Source of the DNA: an uncultured Collinsella sp.
Lineage (GTDB): Bacteria; Actinomycetota; Coriobacteriia; Coriobacteriales; Coriobacteriaceae
Assembly: GCA_900541745.1 (NCBI GenBank)
Contig: UQLA01000001.1
Location: forward strand, 223,405-287,404
Length of the DNA stretch: 64,000 nucleotides
Direction of reading: 5' to 3'
This document shows, one piece after another, positions 1 through 8,084 of this stretch. The first letter of the stretch is position 1; the number at the start of each line of letters is the position of its first letter. The notes under the pieces are model-generated. The model was not told the DNA's origin and made no database searches. It was given only the letters and a program-made list of their open reading frames with translations. The position numbers and the translations under genes were made by a program.

Positions 1-243
1 ATAATCGGATTTGTCATGAGCTTGACGCTCTACGGAACTTACCTTCAGACGCCCATACCGTCATTGCGATGGATCTTCTTTCTTCCGGGGCCGTACCTTG
101 GAGTCGGATGTGCCCTTGGGTATAGCGATATGGGGCAGCTGATGCTTCTGGGACATGGCGCGGTAGCCAGCTGTCTATCGGTATTGATTTACGCTCTCGT
201 GAGCTTTCGTGCTGGGGGTGTGCTCAATGGCTCGTCAGACTAG
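1..243 (+). CDS. C-terminal part of a membrane protein (5' end outside window)
   Basis: The frame is open from base 1 to the TAG at 241-243 and its start lies outside the window. About 80 residues are visible. They are strongly hydrophobic with two or three likely membrane segments and a short polar tail, and there is no recognisable motif. The stop lies inside the next gene, whose ATG is at 227, so the two are translationally coupled and probably belong to the same transporter or permease operon. An ABC-2-type permease subunit is possible but unproven. The segment is more AT-rich than most of the window. Confidence 0.55.
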   Translation: MIGFVMSLTLYGTYLQTPIPSLRWIFFLPGPYLGVGCALGYSDMGQLMLLGHGAVASCLSVLIYALVSFRAGGVLNGSSD

Positions 244-1045
244 AAGATTCCTTCATTCAGAATTGAAGCATGTGAGCAAATGGACGTACGCCTTAATCCT
301 GGTAATTTATGCGTACATGGTGGTATTGCAGCTTAATTCTTTCCCGATGTGGTTCTGTAGCCTCCGTGAGAACAGTTTCTTGGGCTTTTTCCCAGACCCG
401 ACGCTTCGGCTATCGGCAGAGGATGTCCTTCTATTTGGTAATGCAGAGGTTTTCCGCGGTCTGCTGTTCAACGTAGCCCCGTTGGCTCATGCATTGTTCT
501 TTCCGTTCATCGCGGCTTGCATTGTTCCGCGCTTTGTCAGTTCGGGCTTTATCGGGGAACCGTGGGGGTTGTCGGAAGCTCGGGGAGGGAAGCGTGTGTG
601 CGCTATCGTTGCGCGAGTGGTGCTGTCTTCTTTTGCCCTTTTGGGCGCGTTTATCCTGTCGAGTGTCGTTTTGTACTGTCTTAACTGCGTAATCGTTTTG
701 GATGCTCAGCAGTATTTCAACCTGAATATTTTTTGCTATCGACTTCTTCTGGCGAGTGTCGTCTGCCTTGCATACGTGGTCTCTTGCGTGATCGCTATTT
801 CCTATTTTGGGTCCGGCTTCGGCCCGATTGGCATGCTGCTGCTTGTCAATGTCGTAGCGATCTACATACAGCTCGGGGCCAATTCCATGCTTCCGCTTCC
901 GTCCTCGATGCTCATGTGGATTTGCGGCGTGACCCCGTTGGGGAATGGTCAATGCATCTCGATTTTAATTGGCTGTCTAATTAACGTAGCAAGCGTTTTT
1001 ACCATTTGCTTTACCGTAGACCAATTGCGGTCGAGATTTCTTTGA
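227..1045 (+). CDS. polytopic membrane protein, possible ABC-2-type permease subunit
   Basis: I chose the ATG at 227 because a GGGGGTG ribosome-binding sequence sits just upstream; a GTG at 209 is the alternative. The 272-residue product has about six hydrophobic segments. The N-terminal cytoplasmic stretch and the first helix are followed by a larger extracellular or loop region with FPDP and aromatic residues. This layout resembles bacterial ABC-2 permeases, which span the membrane and pair with a separate ATPase, but no family signature confirms it. It overlaps the upstream membrane gene by 17 bases. Codon use and AT content differ from the downstream housekeeping genes, suggesting an accessory or acquired locus. 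Confidence 0.55.
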   Translation: MARQTRRFLHSELKHVSKWTYALILVIYAYMVVLQLNSFPMWFCSLRENSFLGFFPDPTLRLSAEDVLLFGNAEVFRGLLFNVAPLAHALFFPFIAACIVPRFVSSGFIGEPWGLSEARGGKRVCAIVARVVLSSFALLGAFILSSVVLYCLNCVIVLDAQQYFNLNIFCYRLLLASVVCLAYVVSCVIAISYFGSGFGPIGMLLLVNVVAIYIQLGANSMLPLPSSMLMWICGVTPLGNGQCISILIGCLINVASVFTICFTVDQLRSRFL

Positions 1046-1083
1046 TTGTTTGTGGGGGATGATCATACCGAGCATACCAAATA

Positions 1084-1126
1084 CAGGGGGGGGGCGGGCA
1101 CCGTGGCTGGTGTCCGCCCCCCCCTG
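1084..1126. terminator. GC-rich hairpin between convergent genes
   Basis: Arms at 1084-1102 and 1109-1126 can pair almost completely, with a G run against a C run and one G-T pair, around a six-base loop. It lies between a plus-strand gene ending at 1045 and a minus-strand gene ending at 1160, so it could end both transcripts. No clear T run follows on either strand, so it is not a canonical intrinsic terminator. Confidence 0.45.
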
Positions 1127-1159
1127 ACATGGAAGGTTTAAGCCTGTGCGGTTCGCGAG

Positions 1160-1969
1160 CTAGCGGGTCTGCTTTACCTTGGCCGCTGCCTCGACAAACG
1201 ACTTCCACAGGTTAAAGTCGGTCTCGAGCGTCTTCCACGTGTACTCAGGGTGCCATTGCACGCCCAGGCAGAAAGGCTGGCCTTCGACTTCGATGCACTC
1301 GGGAACGCCGTCGGTAGCCTTGGCGACCAAGCGCGTGCTCTTACCCAGACGGTCGACGCAGCAGTGGTGTGCGGAGTTGGTCTGGATCAGCCTGTGCCCG
1401 CCAACCGCGCGCTCCAGCAGCGAGCCCGGCATGACCTCGACAGGGTGCACGGGGTCGTTGAGCACGTGAGTGTGGCGCCACTGCGTGCGGCCCTCGCGAG
1501 CGCCCAGGCTCGGCACGTCCATGCACAGGGTGCCGCCAGTGGCGACGTTGAGCAGCTGCGTGCCGCGGCAGGTGGTAAAGAGCGGCTTTTTGGCGCGGAG
1601 CACCTCGTCGACCAGCTTAAACTCAAAACTATCGCGGATCTCGCAGCAGAGGGTGGGGTCGTAGGGTCGATCATCGCCCCAACGTTTGGGATTGACATCG
1701 GGGCCGCCGGGAATGGCGATTCCGTCGGCGATATCGACGTAATGACGGATGACCTCAATGTCCTCGGTGATGGACATCTGCAGCGGCAGGCCGCCAGCGG
1801 CAAGGATGGCATCGACAAAGACACTTGCGATTTCCTCGTTGGGGGAGAGCATCTCGGTTAAAAACGGCTCTGCCTCTTCCCAGCGCGGCGCGACGAGGAT
1901 GAGTGGGCGGTCGGCGGGGGCGACGTCGACATGCGGGGTGTAGGACGATGAGGTGCGGGTTCCGATCAT
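1160..1969 (-). CDS. gamma-glutamyl-gamma-aminobutyrate hydrolase family protein (peptidase C26)
   Basis: This 269-residue class-I glutamine-amidotransferase-like hydrolase is of the PuuD/C26 type, which cleaves gamma-glutamyl bonds in the cytoplasm. The nucleophile elbow TTCRGTQ places the catalytic Cys near residue 134. The His-x-Glu pair is in VQWHPEYTW at about 240-242, and an IPGGPDV oxyanion segment is at about 86-92. Length is normal for the family. It is the last gene of the minus-strand polar amino acid ABC operon and may release glutamate from an imported gamma-glutamyl compound; that substrate is inferred from context. An inter-cistronic hairpin separates it from the ATPase gene. 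Its own Shine-Dalgarno is weak. Confidence 0.85.
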   Translation of the reverse strand: MIGTRTSSSYTPHVDVAPADRPLILVAPRWEEAEPFLTEMLSPNEEIASVFVDAILAAGGLPLQMSITEDIEVIRHYVDIADGIAIPGGPDVNPKRWGDDRPYDPTLCCEIRDSFEFKLVDEVLRAKKPLFTTCRGTQLLNVATGGTLCMDVPSLGAREGRTQWRHTHVLNDPVHPVEVMPGSLLERAVGGHRLIQTNSAHHCCVDRLGKSTRLVAKATDGVPECIEVEGQPFCLGVQWHPEYTWKTLETDFNLWKSFVEAAAKVKQTR

Positions 1970-2012
1970 GGTTGCGGCTTTCGAATCTAAAGGTGACAGG
2001 GCGCATGAGAGA

Positions 2013-2046
2013 CGTGGGACAACACTTCCGTTGGATTTGTCCCACG
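2013..2046. repeat. inter-cistronic palindrome with GGGACAA core
   Basis: Perfect 10-bp arms CGTGGGACAA (2013-2022) and TTGTCCCACG (2037-2046) flank a 14-base loop in the 87-bp gap between the ABC ATPase and the hydrolase genes. It could stabilise the upstream mRNA or lower expression of the last gene. Its core resembles the GGGACAG palindromes elsewhere in the window. Confidence 0.6.
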
Positions 2047-2056
2047 GGGTGGCTGG

Positions 2057-2821
2057 TTAGTGGCCCTTAATGGAGTTGAGGAAGTCCTGGGCGCGCTTGG
2101 TCTGGGGGTGGTCGAAGAACTCGTCGGGCGTGCCGGTTTCCACGATCTGGCCGTCGGCCATAAACACGACGCGGTCGGCCACGCGGCGGGCAAAGTTCAT
2201 TTCGTGCGTGATGACGATCATCGTCATGCCCTGCTGGGCCAGACGGACCATGACCTCGAGCACCTCGTTGATCATCTCGGGGTCAAGGGCGCTCGTAGGC
2301 TCATCAAAGAGCATGGCCTTGGGCTGCATGGCAAGCGAGCGGGCGATGGCTACGCGCTGTTGCTGGCCGCCCGAAAGCTGTGCGGGAACCTTATCGGCCT
2401 GCTCGGCAACGCCCACGCGGCTCAGCAGGTCCATGGCGCGCTCACGAGCCTCTTCCTTGGACACGCCCAGCACGTCGACCGGCCCCAGCATGACGTTCTG
2501 CAGTACGGTCATATGTGCGAACAGGTTGAACTGCTGAAACACCATGCCCAGCTCGGCGCGCATGCGGGCAAGATCCTTGCCTTCCTGCGGCAGGGGCTCG
2601 CCCTCGATGAGGATCTCGCCCGAGTCGATGGTTTCTAGGCGGTTGATGGTGCGGCACATGGTCGACTTGCCCGAACCCGAGGGCCCGATCACGACGACGA
2701 CCTCGCCGCGGTCGACCGAGAGATTGATGTCGTTGAGGACATGTAGATCGCCATAGTGCTTATCGACGTGTCTGAGCTCGATCAGCGGCTGATTGCCGGT
2801 TGAAGAGGTGCTCTGTGCCAT
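2057..2821 (-). CDS. polar amino acid ABC transporter ATP-binding protein
   Basis: This 254-residue cytoplasmic ATPase is of the GlnQ/ArtP/HisP type and drives amino acid import. The Walker A motif GPSGSGKST is at residues 46-54, the Q-loop VFQQFNLF near 94-101, the signature LSGGQQQRV at 149-157 and Walker B LFDEPTSALDP with the catalytic Glu near 174. The switch-loop His is in VITHEMNFA. Length matches the family. It follows two permease genes and a binding-protein gene on the same strand. Substrate cannot be read from the ATPase; a glutamate or glutamine system is the most natural guess given the neighbouring gamma-glutamyl hydrolase. Confidence 0.92.
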   Translation of the reverse strand: MAQSTSSTGNQPLIELRHVDKHYGDLHVLNDINLSVDRGEVVVVIGPSGSGKSTMCRTINRLETIDSGEILIEGEPLPQEGKDLARMRAELGMVFQQFNLFAHMTVLQNVMLGPVDVLGVSKEEARERAMDLLSRVGVAEQADKVPAQLSGGQQQRVAIARSLAMQPKAMLFDEPTSALDPEMINEVLEVMVRLAQQGMTMIVITHEMNFARRVADRVVFMADGQIVETGTPDEFFDHPQTKRAQDFLNSIKGH

Positions 2822-2857
2822 GGTGCTCGGCTCCTTATGATTCGAAATGGTAAAGCG

Positions 2858-3691
2858 TTAGCGGATGATGGTCGCGCCGGTCTTGTGCGAAACGTAGACA
2901 GCGGCCTTGTTGATCGCGACGTTGATGAGGATGTAGATGACCGCGATAACCAGGTAGACCGACACGAGGGCGTCGTAGTTGGTAATGAGCACGCGGGCGT
3001 TTTGCATGAGGTCGGGGTAGCTCACCACGTAGGCGACGGTGGTGTCTTTGACTACGACCACAAGCTGCGAAATCAACGACGGAATGATAAATCGAATCGC
3101 CTGCGGCAACACGATTTTAAAGGTGATTTTAGCCTTGGAGAGACCAAGCGCCTGGGCCGCCTCGACCTGCCCGCGCGGTACGGCGTTGACGCCGGCACGG
3201 AAGATCTCGGCAAGTACACCGGCTGCGGCGAGCGCAACGGGAAGCGTGAGCATCCAAAACGACGGCAGCGCAATCTTGTACTGAGGCAGCACCAAAAAGA
3301 AGAAATAGATGAACAGCAGGCTCGGCACGCCGCGGAAGAAATCGGTGAGCACACGGCAGACCAGCTGCAGCGGCTTAATATCGCTGGTGCGACCGAGCAT
3401 AAGGCCTAAGCCCAGCACCAGCGCGATGGCGCCGGCGGTGAGTGCGACTTTAACGGTGCCCTCAAAGCCGGCAAGCAGGAACTTCCAGGTGGTGAGGTGC
3501 GTAAAGAAGTACCAGTAGTGGACCGAAAGCTGACCGGTCACATAAAAGCGCTGCAACACGAGGACGGCGAGCGCGGCGACGGCAACAAGCGAGATCGCGG
3601 TGCCGATGCGAATCTTGACGCGCATCTTGGGGCCGGGAGCCTCGTAGAGCGCATCGCGCATGGTAAGCGCAGGGGAGGAGTGCTTGCTCAT
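2858..3691 (-). CDS. amino acid ABC transporter permease (GlnP/HisM type)
   Basis: This 277-residue inner-membrane permease has an N-terminal cytoplasmic extension of about 25 residues, a first membrane helix near residues 30-48 and four or five further helices. The EAA loop that docks with the ATPase reads EIFRAGVNAVPRGQVEAAQALGLS (split here: EIFRAGVNAVPRG, then QVEAAQALGLS). Its ATG overlaps the stop of the upstream permease in an ATGA arrangement, so the two are coupled and probably form a heterodimeric pore. It belongs to the HAAT/polar amino acid uptake class (BPD_transp_1 fold). Confidence 0.9.
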   Translation of the reverse strand: MSKHSSPALTMRDALYEAPGPKMRVKIRIGTAISLVAVAALAVLVLQRFYVTGQLSVHYWYFFTHLTTWKFLLAGFEGTVKVALTAGAIALVLGLGLMLGRTSDIKPLQLVCRVLTDFFRGVPSLLFIYFFFLVLPQYKIALPSFWMLTLPVALAAAGVLAEIFRAGVNAVPRGQVEAAQALGLSKAKITFKIVLPQAIRFIIPSLISQLVVVVKDTTVAYVVSYPDLMQNARVLITNYDALVSVYLVIAVIYILINVAINKAAVYVSHKTGATIIR

Positions 3692-4347
3692 CGGAGGATT
3701 CTCACCTTCTTATCGATATAGTTGCCAATGTGGCTCACCACAAAGGCCATGCCCAGGTAGCCGAGCGCCGAGATAAAGAACGCGGCGACGCCGCCAAGTG
3801 AGCGGGTATTGATGTAGCTCACCACGCCGGTGAGCTCCTGCGGTTTAAGTGGCACCTGACTGCCGAGCGCGGTGGTGAGCATGACGGCGATAAAGAGGTT
3901 GGTCATGGGCAGCACGCTCGAACGCAGCGCCTGTGGAATCACGATCTTGGCGAGGATGCGGTTAAAGCTCATGCCGAGCGAACGGGCGGCTTCGACCTGA
4001 CCGACGCCGACGGTGTTGATGCCGCTCATAAAGTTTTCGGAACCAAAGGCCGAGCCCAAAAGGACCGTGGCGACGATAACGCAGGTGCGGTAGGGCAGAA
4101 CGACCTTGAGCGGCGGCAGCGCGTAGACGACGATGATGAGCAGCGCGATGCCGGGGATGTTACGGAAGACCTGGACATACAGGTCGCCAAAGACGCGCAG
4201 CGGCTTGAGCGGCGACACGCGCATCACGGTGACGGCGACGGCCAGCACCATGGCGATGGCAAACGACTCAAGCGTCATGCCCCAGGTTGCGAGCAGCGCG
4301 TCGATATAGTTCTGGCCATAGAGCGACCAGAGTTCGGAGAGACTCAT
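3688..4347 (-). CDS. amino acid ABC transporter permease (GltJ/HisQ type)
   Basis: This 219-residue permease partner of the downstream 277-residue protein has about five membrane segments. The EAA loop contains GINTVGVGQVEAARSLGMS, typical of polar amino acid permeases. The start is supported by GGGAGG about six bases upstream of the ATG. A hairpin with a following T-rich stretch lies between the binding-protein gene and this one and would reduce read-through, consistent with more binding protein than membrane complex being made. Confidence 0.9.
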   Translation of the reverse strand: MSLSELWSLYGQNYIDALLATWGMTLESFAIAMVLAVAVTVMRVSPLKPLRVFGDLYVQVFRNIPGIALLIIVVYALPPLKVVLPYRTCVIVATVLLGSAFGSENFMSGINTVGVGQVEAARSLGMSFNRILAKIVIPQALRSSVLPMTNLFIAVMLTTALGSQVPLKPQELTGVVSYINTRSLGGVAAFFISALGYLGMAFVVSHIGNYIDKKVRILR

Positions 4348-4371
4348 GCGGACCTCCCGCCGATAAGGAAA

Positions 4372-4397
4372 GGGGCTCCCGTGTGTACGGAAGCCCC
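4372..4397 (-). terminator. leaky terminator between binding-protein and permease genes
   Basis: GGGGCT and AGCCCC arms enclose a second CCGT/ACGG pairing. On the minus strand the stem is followed by a T-rich stretch. It sits in the 138-bp gap after the solute-binding gene, a common place for partial termination in ABC uptake operons. Confidence 0.55.
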
Positions 4398-4485
4398 GAC
4401 AACTCAGTGAGGAAACAGTTTACCGCAATAAAGCGCATCATGCGTTTCCGTATGGTTTCGTTGCGGCCGTTACCAGGCTTGCTGC

Positions 4486-5481
4486 CTAGGCGCCGATCTC
4501 GGGCAGCTCGGGAACGTTGGTGTCGCCCGTACGGTCGCCGATGCAGATCTGCCACAGCTCGGTCCAGGTGCCATCGTCCTCAATCTTCTTAAGGAAGTCG
4601 TTGACAAAGGCGACGCCGTCGGAATCGAGCGGCAGACCGATGCCATAGGGCTCCTTGCTGCCGAAGGGCTTGCCGGCGATCTTGTACTTGCCGGGCTCGC
4701 GAACTAGGGCGCTCTGCTGCATGTTGTTATCGATGACGTAGGCGTCAACGCGGGCCTGCTGGAGTGCCTGGCGGGCCTCCTCGTCGGTCTTGAACTCCTG
4801 CTGGCTGGCCTTGGGGGCGAACTCCTCCAGGATGGCGGGGCCGTTGGAGCCAGACTGGACGGCGACGTTCTTGTCGGCCAGGTCGTCGACGCTCTTGATG
4901 TCGTCGTTATCGGCGAGCACCAGAATGGCCTGCTGCGTGTAGTAGTAGGGGCCGGCGAAGGAGACGAGCTTCTTGCGCTCGTCAGTGATGGTGTAGGTGG
5001 CAAAGACGGCATCGACCTGGCCGTTCTGCAGGACGGACTCGCGCGTGTCCGAGGTCACCTGGGTGATCTCGACCTTGTTCTCGCCCAGGATGTAGTTGGA
5101 CAGAAGCTGCGCGATGCCGGCATCGAAGCCGCGGGTCTGACCGTCTTTCTCGTTGAGGAGGGAGAAGAGCGTGGAGGTCTGAACGCCACCGATTTTAAAG
5201 ACGCCGGCGTCCTTGACGGCCGTCGCCCAGGTGCTGGCGGCGATGGCGTCGTCATCGGCCTTGGGGCCGTCGTTGACGAGCTTGTCGAATGCCTTGGCAT
5301 CGAGCGTGGCGGAAACCTCGGTATCCTCGGAGCTCTTGGAGGAACCGGCGGCGGAACCCTTGTCGGCCTCGGCGCTGGTGTCGGAGCAGCCGGCAAGACC
5401 AAGGCCGGCGACGGTTGCGAAGGTGGCGGCAACGAAGCCGCGGCGGTCGAGAACGACCTGCTGGGAGAGGTTCTTGCTCAT
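4486..5481 (-). CDS. polar amino acid ABC transporter substrate-binding lipoprotein
   Basis: This 331-residue SBP_bac_3 family protein captures an amino acid outside the membrane. The N-terminus carries RRGF at about 13-16, a hydrophobic stretch and the lipobox LAGC with Cys32, so it is probably lipid-anchored and possibly Tat-exported. A Ser/Ala-rich linker follows. Ligand-fold landmarks include RGFDAGIAQLL, FATYTITDERKKLVSFAGPYY and YGIGLPLD, as in glutamate/glutamine-binding proteins such as GluB or GlnH. It is the first gene of the minus-strand transporter operon. Exact ligand is inferred. Confidence 0.88.
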   Translation of the reverse strand: MSKNLSQQVVLDRRGFVAATFATVAGLGLAGCSDTSAEADKGSAAGSSKSSEDTEVSATLDAKAFDKLVNDGPKADDDAIAASTWATAVKDAGVFKIGGVQTSTLFSLLNEKDGQTRGFDAGIAQLLSNYILGENKVEITQVTSDTRESVLQNGQVDAVFATYTITDERKKLVSFAGPYYYTQQAILVLADNDDIKSVDDLADKNVAVQSGSNGPAILEEFAPKASQQEFKTDEEARQALQQARVDAYVIDNNMQQSALVREPGKYKIAGKPFGSKEPYGIGLPLDSDGVAFVNDFLKKIEDDGTWTELWQICIGDRTGDTNVPELPEIGA

Positions 5482-5597
5482 GGTAGAACACCTTTCTCAA
5501 TAAAATCCCTAGCGGTTGAGTAGAGTTATACCCTATCGCGCTCAAATGGGTCAACACGAAATAACTCAGAAACATACTTACCTTATGGGTAATTCTA

Positions 5598-5651
5598 CCT
5601 ACCAAAAAGGGACAGGTTTATTTTGGCAGGTTTTATCTGGGGAAACGTCAG
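5598..5651. repeat. dispersed palindromic repeat, GGGACAG core (copy 1 of the wide type)
   Basis: Arms CCTACCAAAA and TTTTGGCAGG (one mismatch) flank a GGGACAGG core, followed by a conserved tail ending in GGGGAAACG. Near-identical copies with the same tail are at 33825-33875 and 61398-61451. It sits in the leader or promoter region of the binding-protein gene, and no coding potential is seen. Confidence 0.75.
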
Positions 5652-5723
5652 TTATTGCAGCTGAAATAGCGTTTTGCAGACGGCATGATCGCTCACAGCG
5701 GTCGCTATAATGGCGGCAACGAA

Positions 5724-5760
5724 AACCACCACAAAGGGGACAGGCACCTTTGTGGTGGTT
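5724..5760. repeat. 37-bp palindrome, GGGGACAGG core (left copy of an inverted pair)
   Basis: 14-bp arms beginning AACCACCACAAAGG at 5724-5737 pair with 5747-5760. An exact reverse-complement copy is at 6031-6067, and a third close copy at 28941-28975. The pair frames the 15-mer array at 5794-6009. Confidence 0.85.
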
Positions 5761-5793
5761 CTGGCCGATGCGGCGGCATGCCTTACTGTTCTG

Positions 5794-6009
5794 TCTCAAT
5801 CTGTAACATCTGCAGCCTTTTTTGCCGAGTACCTGTTACAGATTGAGATTTTCTCTTCAGGGGAATTCGAATGTCTCGATCTGTAACATCTGGACGGACA
5901 AAAGGTCTCTATCTGTTACAGATTGAGACAAAGGTCAGGGACTAAGACGTCTTGTCTAGATCTGTAACAGTTAGACGGGAATTCGGACCCTAGATGTTAC
6001 AGATTGAGA
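5794..6009. repeat. phased array of six alternating 15-bp repeats
   Basis: The word TCTCAATCTGTAACA occurs six times with alternating orientation: plus at 5794-5808, 5874-5888 (one change) and 5955-5969 (two changes); minus at 5834-5848, 5914-5928 and 5995-6009. Starts are 40, 40, 40, 41 and 40 bp apart, leaving 25-26-bp unlike spacers. Each plus/minus pair can form a 15-bp stem with a 25-base loop. The regular pitch, close to four helical turns, suggests protein-binding sites or a mobile-element structure rather than chance. No gene lies inside. Confidence 0.9.
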
Positions 6010-6030
6010 TAATCGCGCCGCGAAAACAAA

Positions 6031-6067
6031 AACCACCACAAAGGTGCCTGTCCCCTTTGTGGTGGTT
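6031..6067. repeat. 37-bp palindrome, right copy of the inverted pair
   Basis: Exact reverse complement of 5724-5760. It ends only a few bases before the dxs stop codon region at 6072, so it could also form a hairpin in the dxs 3' untranslated region on the minus strand. Confidence 0.85.
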
Positions 6068-6071
6068 TTCT

Positions 6072-7856
6072 CTAGTGCTGATTGAGTAGCCTTACGGCTT
6101 CGGCGGCCATGTTCTCGACCGTCATGCCGTTCTGTGCGAGCAGTTCGTTGGGGTCGTAGCGGTCGGGGAAGCCCTTGGCGATGCCGAAGGTGCGCGTGCG
6201 CAACTGCGTGCATGCCAAATAACATGCCACGCGCTCGCCCCAGCCGCCGTCCAAGATGCCGTCCTCGAGGGTGACGACGACGCGATGCTCGGCGGCAAGG
6301 CTGTCGAGGAACTCGCGGTCAAGCTCGGTTGCAAAGCGAGGGTTGACGAGCGTGGCCTCGATACCGTACTCGGCAGCCAAGCGGTTTGCCACACGCTCGC
6401 CCAGCTCAAAGAAATCGCCAAGCGCGAGCACGGCAACGTCGCGGCCCTGACGCACCACGTTGTAGCGAACGGCGCTGTAACCGGTGTCCTCAGCGGGCGC
6501 CAAATCGGGGCGGCTAACCAGACCGATGCCCGGTACGCGGATCGCCACGGGATGCTCGCGGTGATCGAGCGACCAGCTCAGCATGGACAGATATTCCTCC
6601 ATGCAGGCCGGCGCCAAGTAATGCATGTTGGGAAGTCCGCCCAGCATGGAAATATCAAAGAACGAAAGGTGCGTCTCGGATGTGGTGCCAAAGATCGACG
6701 CGCCAAACACCAAGATGGTTGCGGGGGCATCGTTGAGGCACAGGTCGTGCCACAACTCGTCGTAGGCGCGCTGCAAAAACGTGCCGTATACACCAAAGAC
6801 TGGCTTGGCGCCCGAGCGCGCAAGCGCGGTGGCAAAGGTCACGGCGTGCTCCTCGGCAATGCCCACGTCGACAAACTGCTTACCTGCCGCGGCGCGAAGC
6901 TCGGGTGTAAAGCCCATGATGTAGGGCGTGGCGGCCGTGATGCCCACGACCTGCGGATCGCATTCGATGGCAGCGCTCAGGGCCTCGCCCGTAATATCGG
7001 CATAGGTGCGCAGTGCGGGCTCGCTCGGATGACCCGGGCAGAGCTTGCGGCCGGTTGCCATGTCAAAGGGGCCTACGTGATGCCAGCGCTCGGGGTCACT
7101 TTGCGCTGGCTCAAAGCCCTTGCCCTTGGCGGTCAAGACGTGGAGCACGATGGGGTGGTCGATGTCGCGCAGCTCCTGCAGCGCATCGACGAGGGCCAAC
7201 ACATCGTTACCGGCGTCCAGATAGCGGTAGTCGAGCCCCATCGCGCGGAAAACGTTGCGCTCACAGGTACCGTTGCTGGCGCGCAACTCGGCCAGATTGC
7301 GATACAGGCCACCGTGGTTCTCGGCAATGGACTGGTCGTTATCGTTGACGATGATGATCAGGTTGCTGTCAAGCTCGGCGGCATTGTTAAAGCCCTCAAA
7401 CGCCAGGCCACCCGAAAGCGAGCCGTCGCCAATGATGGTGATGACGTTGTACGCATCGCCTGCCAGGTCACGAGCGTGCGCTAGGCCGCAGCCCAGGCTC
7501 ACCGACGTGGAGGTATGGCCCATGGCGAACAGGTCGTGCTCGGACTCGTCGGGATTGGCAAAGCCAGAAGCCTCACCATAACGATCCGGATCGATATAAG
7601 TGTACGCGCGCCCGGTCAGCGCCTTGTGGGCGTAGGTCTGGTGCGAAACGTCAAAGACAATCTTGTCGATGGGGGAGTTAAACACGCGATGAAGCGCAAC
7701 CGTAAGCTCAACGACGCCCAAGTTGGGGGCAACGTGCCCGCCGACGGCGGCGGAGCTTTCGAGGATGGCGTGGCGGATCTCGCCGCAGAGCAGCGGAAGC
7801 TCGGCGCGGTCGAGAGCCTTGACGTCCTCGGGCGTTGTCGTTTGCGTAAGCAGCAT
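6072..7856 (-). CDS. dxs: 1-deoxy-D-xylulose-5-phosphate synthase
   Basis: This thiamine-diphosphate enzyme condenses pyruvate and glyceraldehyde 3-phosphate, the first step of the MEP isoprenoid pathway. At 594 residues it is slightly short for the family (about 620). Visible landmarks are GGHVAPNLG near residue 40, GHTSTSVS near 113, the diphosphate/metal motif GDGSLSGG followed by FNNA at about 145-162, the transketolase-type DVGIAEEHAVTFA with the catalytic Glu near 337, and YGTFLQRAYDEL. GGAG lies about 14 bases before the ATG. ispE at the other end of the window belongs to the same pathway. The gene is monocistronic here and read divergently from the HD hydrolase gene. Confidence 0.9.
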   Translation of the reverse strand: MLLTQTTTPEDVKALDRAELPLLCGEIRHAILESSAAVGGHVAPNLGVVELTVALHRVFNSPIDKIVFDVSHQTYAHKALTGRAYTYIDPDRYGEASGFANPDESEHDLFAMGHTSTSVSLGCGLAHARDLAGDAYNVITIIGDGSLSGGLAFEGFNNAAELDSNLIIIVNDNDQSIAENHGGLYRNLAELRASNGTCERNVFRAMGLDYRYLDAGNDVLALVDALQELRDIDHPIVLHVLTAKGKGFEPAQSDPERWHHVGPFDMATGRKLCPGHPSEPALRTYADITGEALSAAIECDPQVVGITAATPYIMGFTPELRAAAGKQFVDVGIAEEHAVTFATALARSGAKPVFGVYGTFLQRAYDELWHDLCLNDAPATILVFGASIFGTTSETHLSFFDISMLGGLPNMHYLAPACMEEYLSMLSWSLDHREHPVAIRVPGIGLVSRPDLAPAEDTGYSAVRYNVVRQGRDVAVLALGDFFELGERVANRLAAEYGIEATLVNPRFATELDREFLDSLAAEHRVVVTLEDGILDGGWGERVACYLACTQLRTRTFGIAKGFPDRYDPNELLAQNGMTVENMAAEAVRLLNQH

Positions 7857-7983
7857 CGTTGTGGGTTACTCCATGCGAATCGAGCGCCGGCGCTCCCTCG
7901 GCCGGCACAATTGCACAAGACAGTCTCGCACATTTTGGCGTTTGATATGTGACGGCGGCGCGGTAATTCGCCAACTGGTGGGG

Positions 7984-7995
7984 CAAAACGTTTTG
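7984..7995. promoter_or_regulatory. 12-bp palindrome, possible LacI-type operator
   Basis: CAAAACGTTTTG is a perfect palindrome in the 228-bp region between divergent dxs and the HD hydrolase gene. The AAACGTTT centre resembles LacI/GalR-family operators. No regulator gene of that type lies in the window, so this is only a candidate. Confidence 0.3.
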
Positions 7996-8084
7996 TCCGA
8001 TGCCATACTGATGTGTTCCATGATGTTTTTATCGATTGTGCACAGGCCGTGGCTTGTCGCCGTGAGTCGCTGGAAGGAGGCAGC

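Noticed and set aside
5794..6009. CRISPR array
   Set aside because: Repeats are 15 bp, alternate in orientation and there are no cas genes nearby. The geometry does not fit any CRISPR type.
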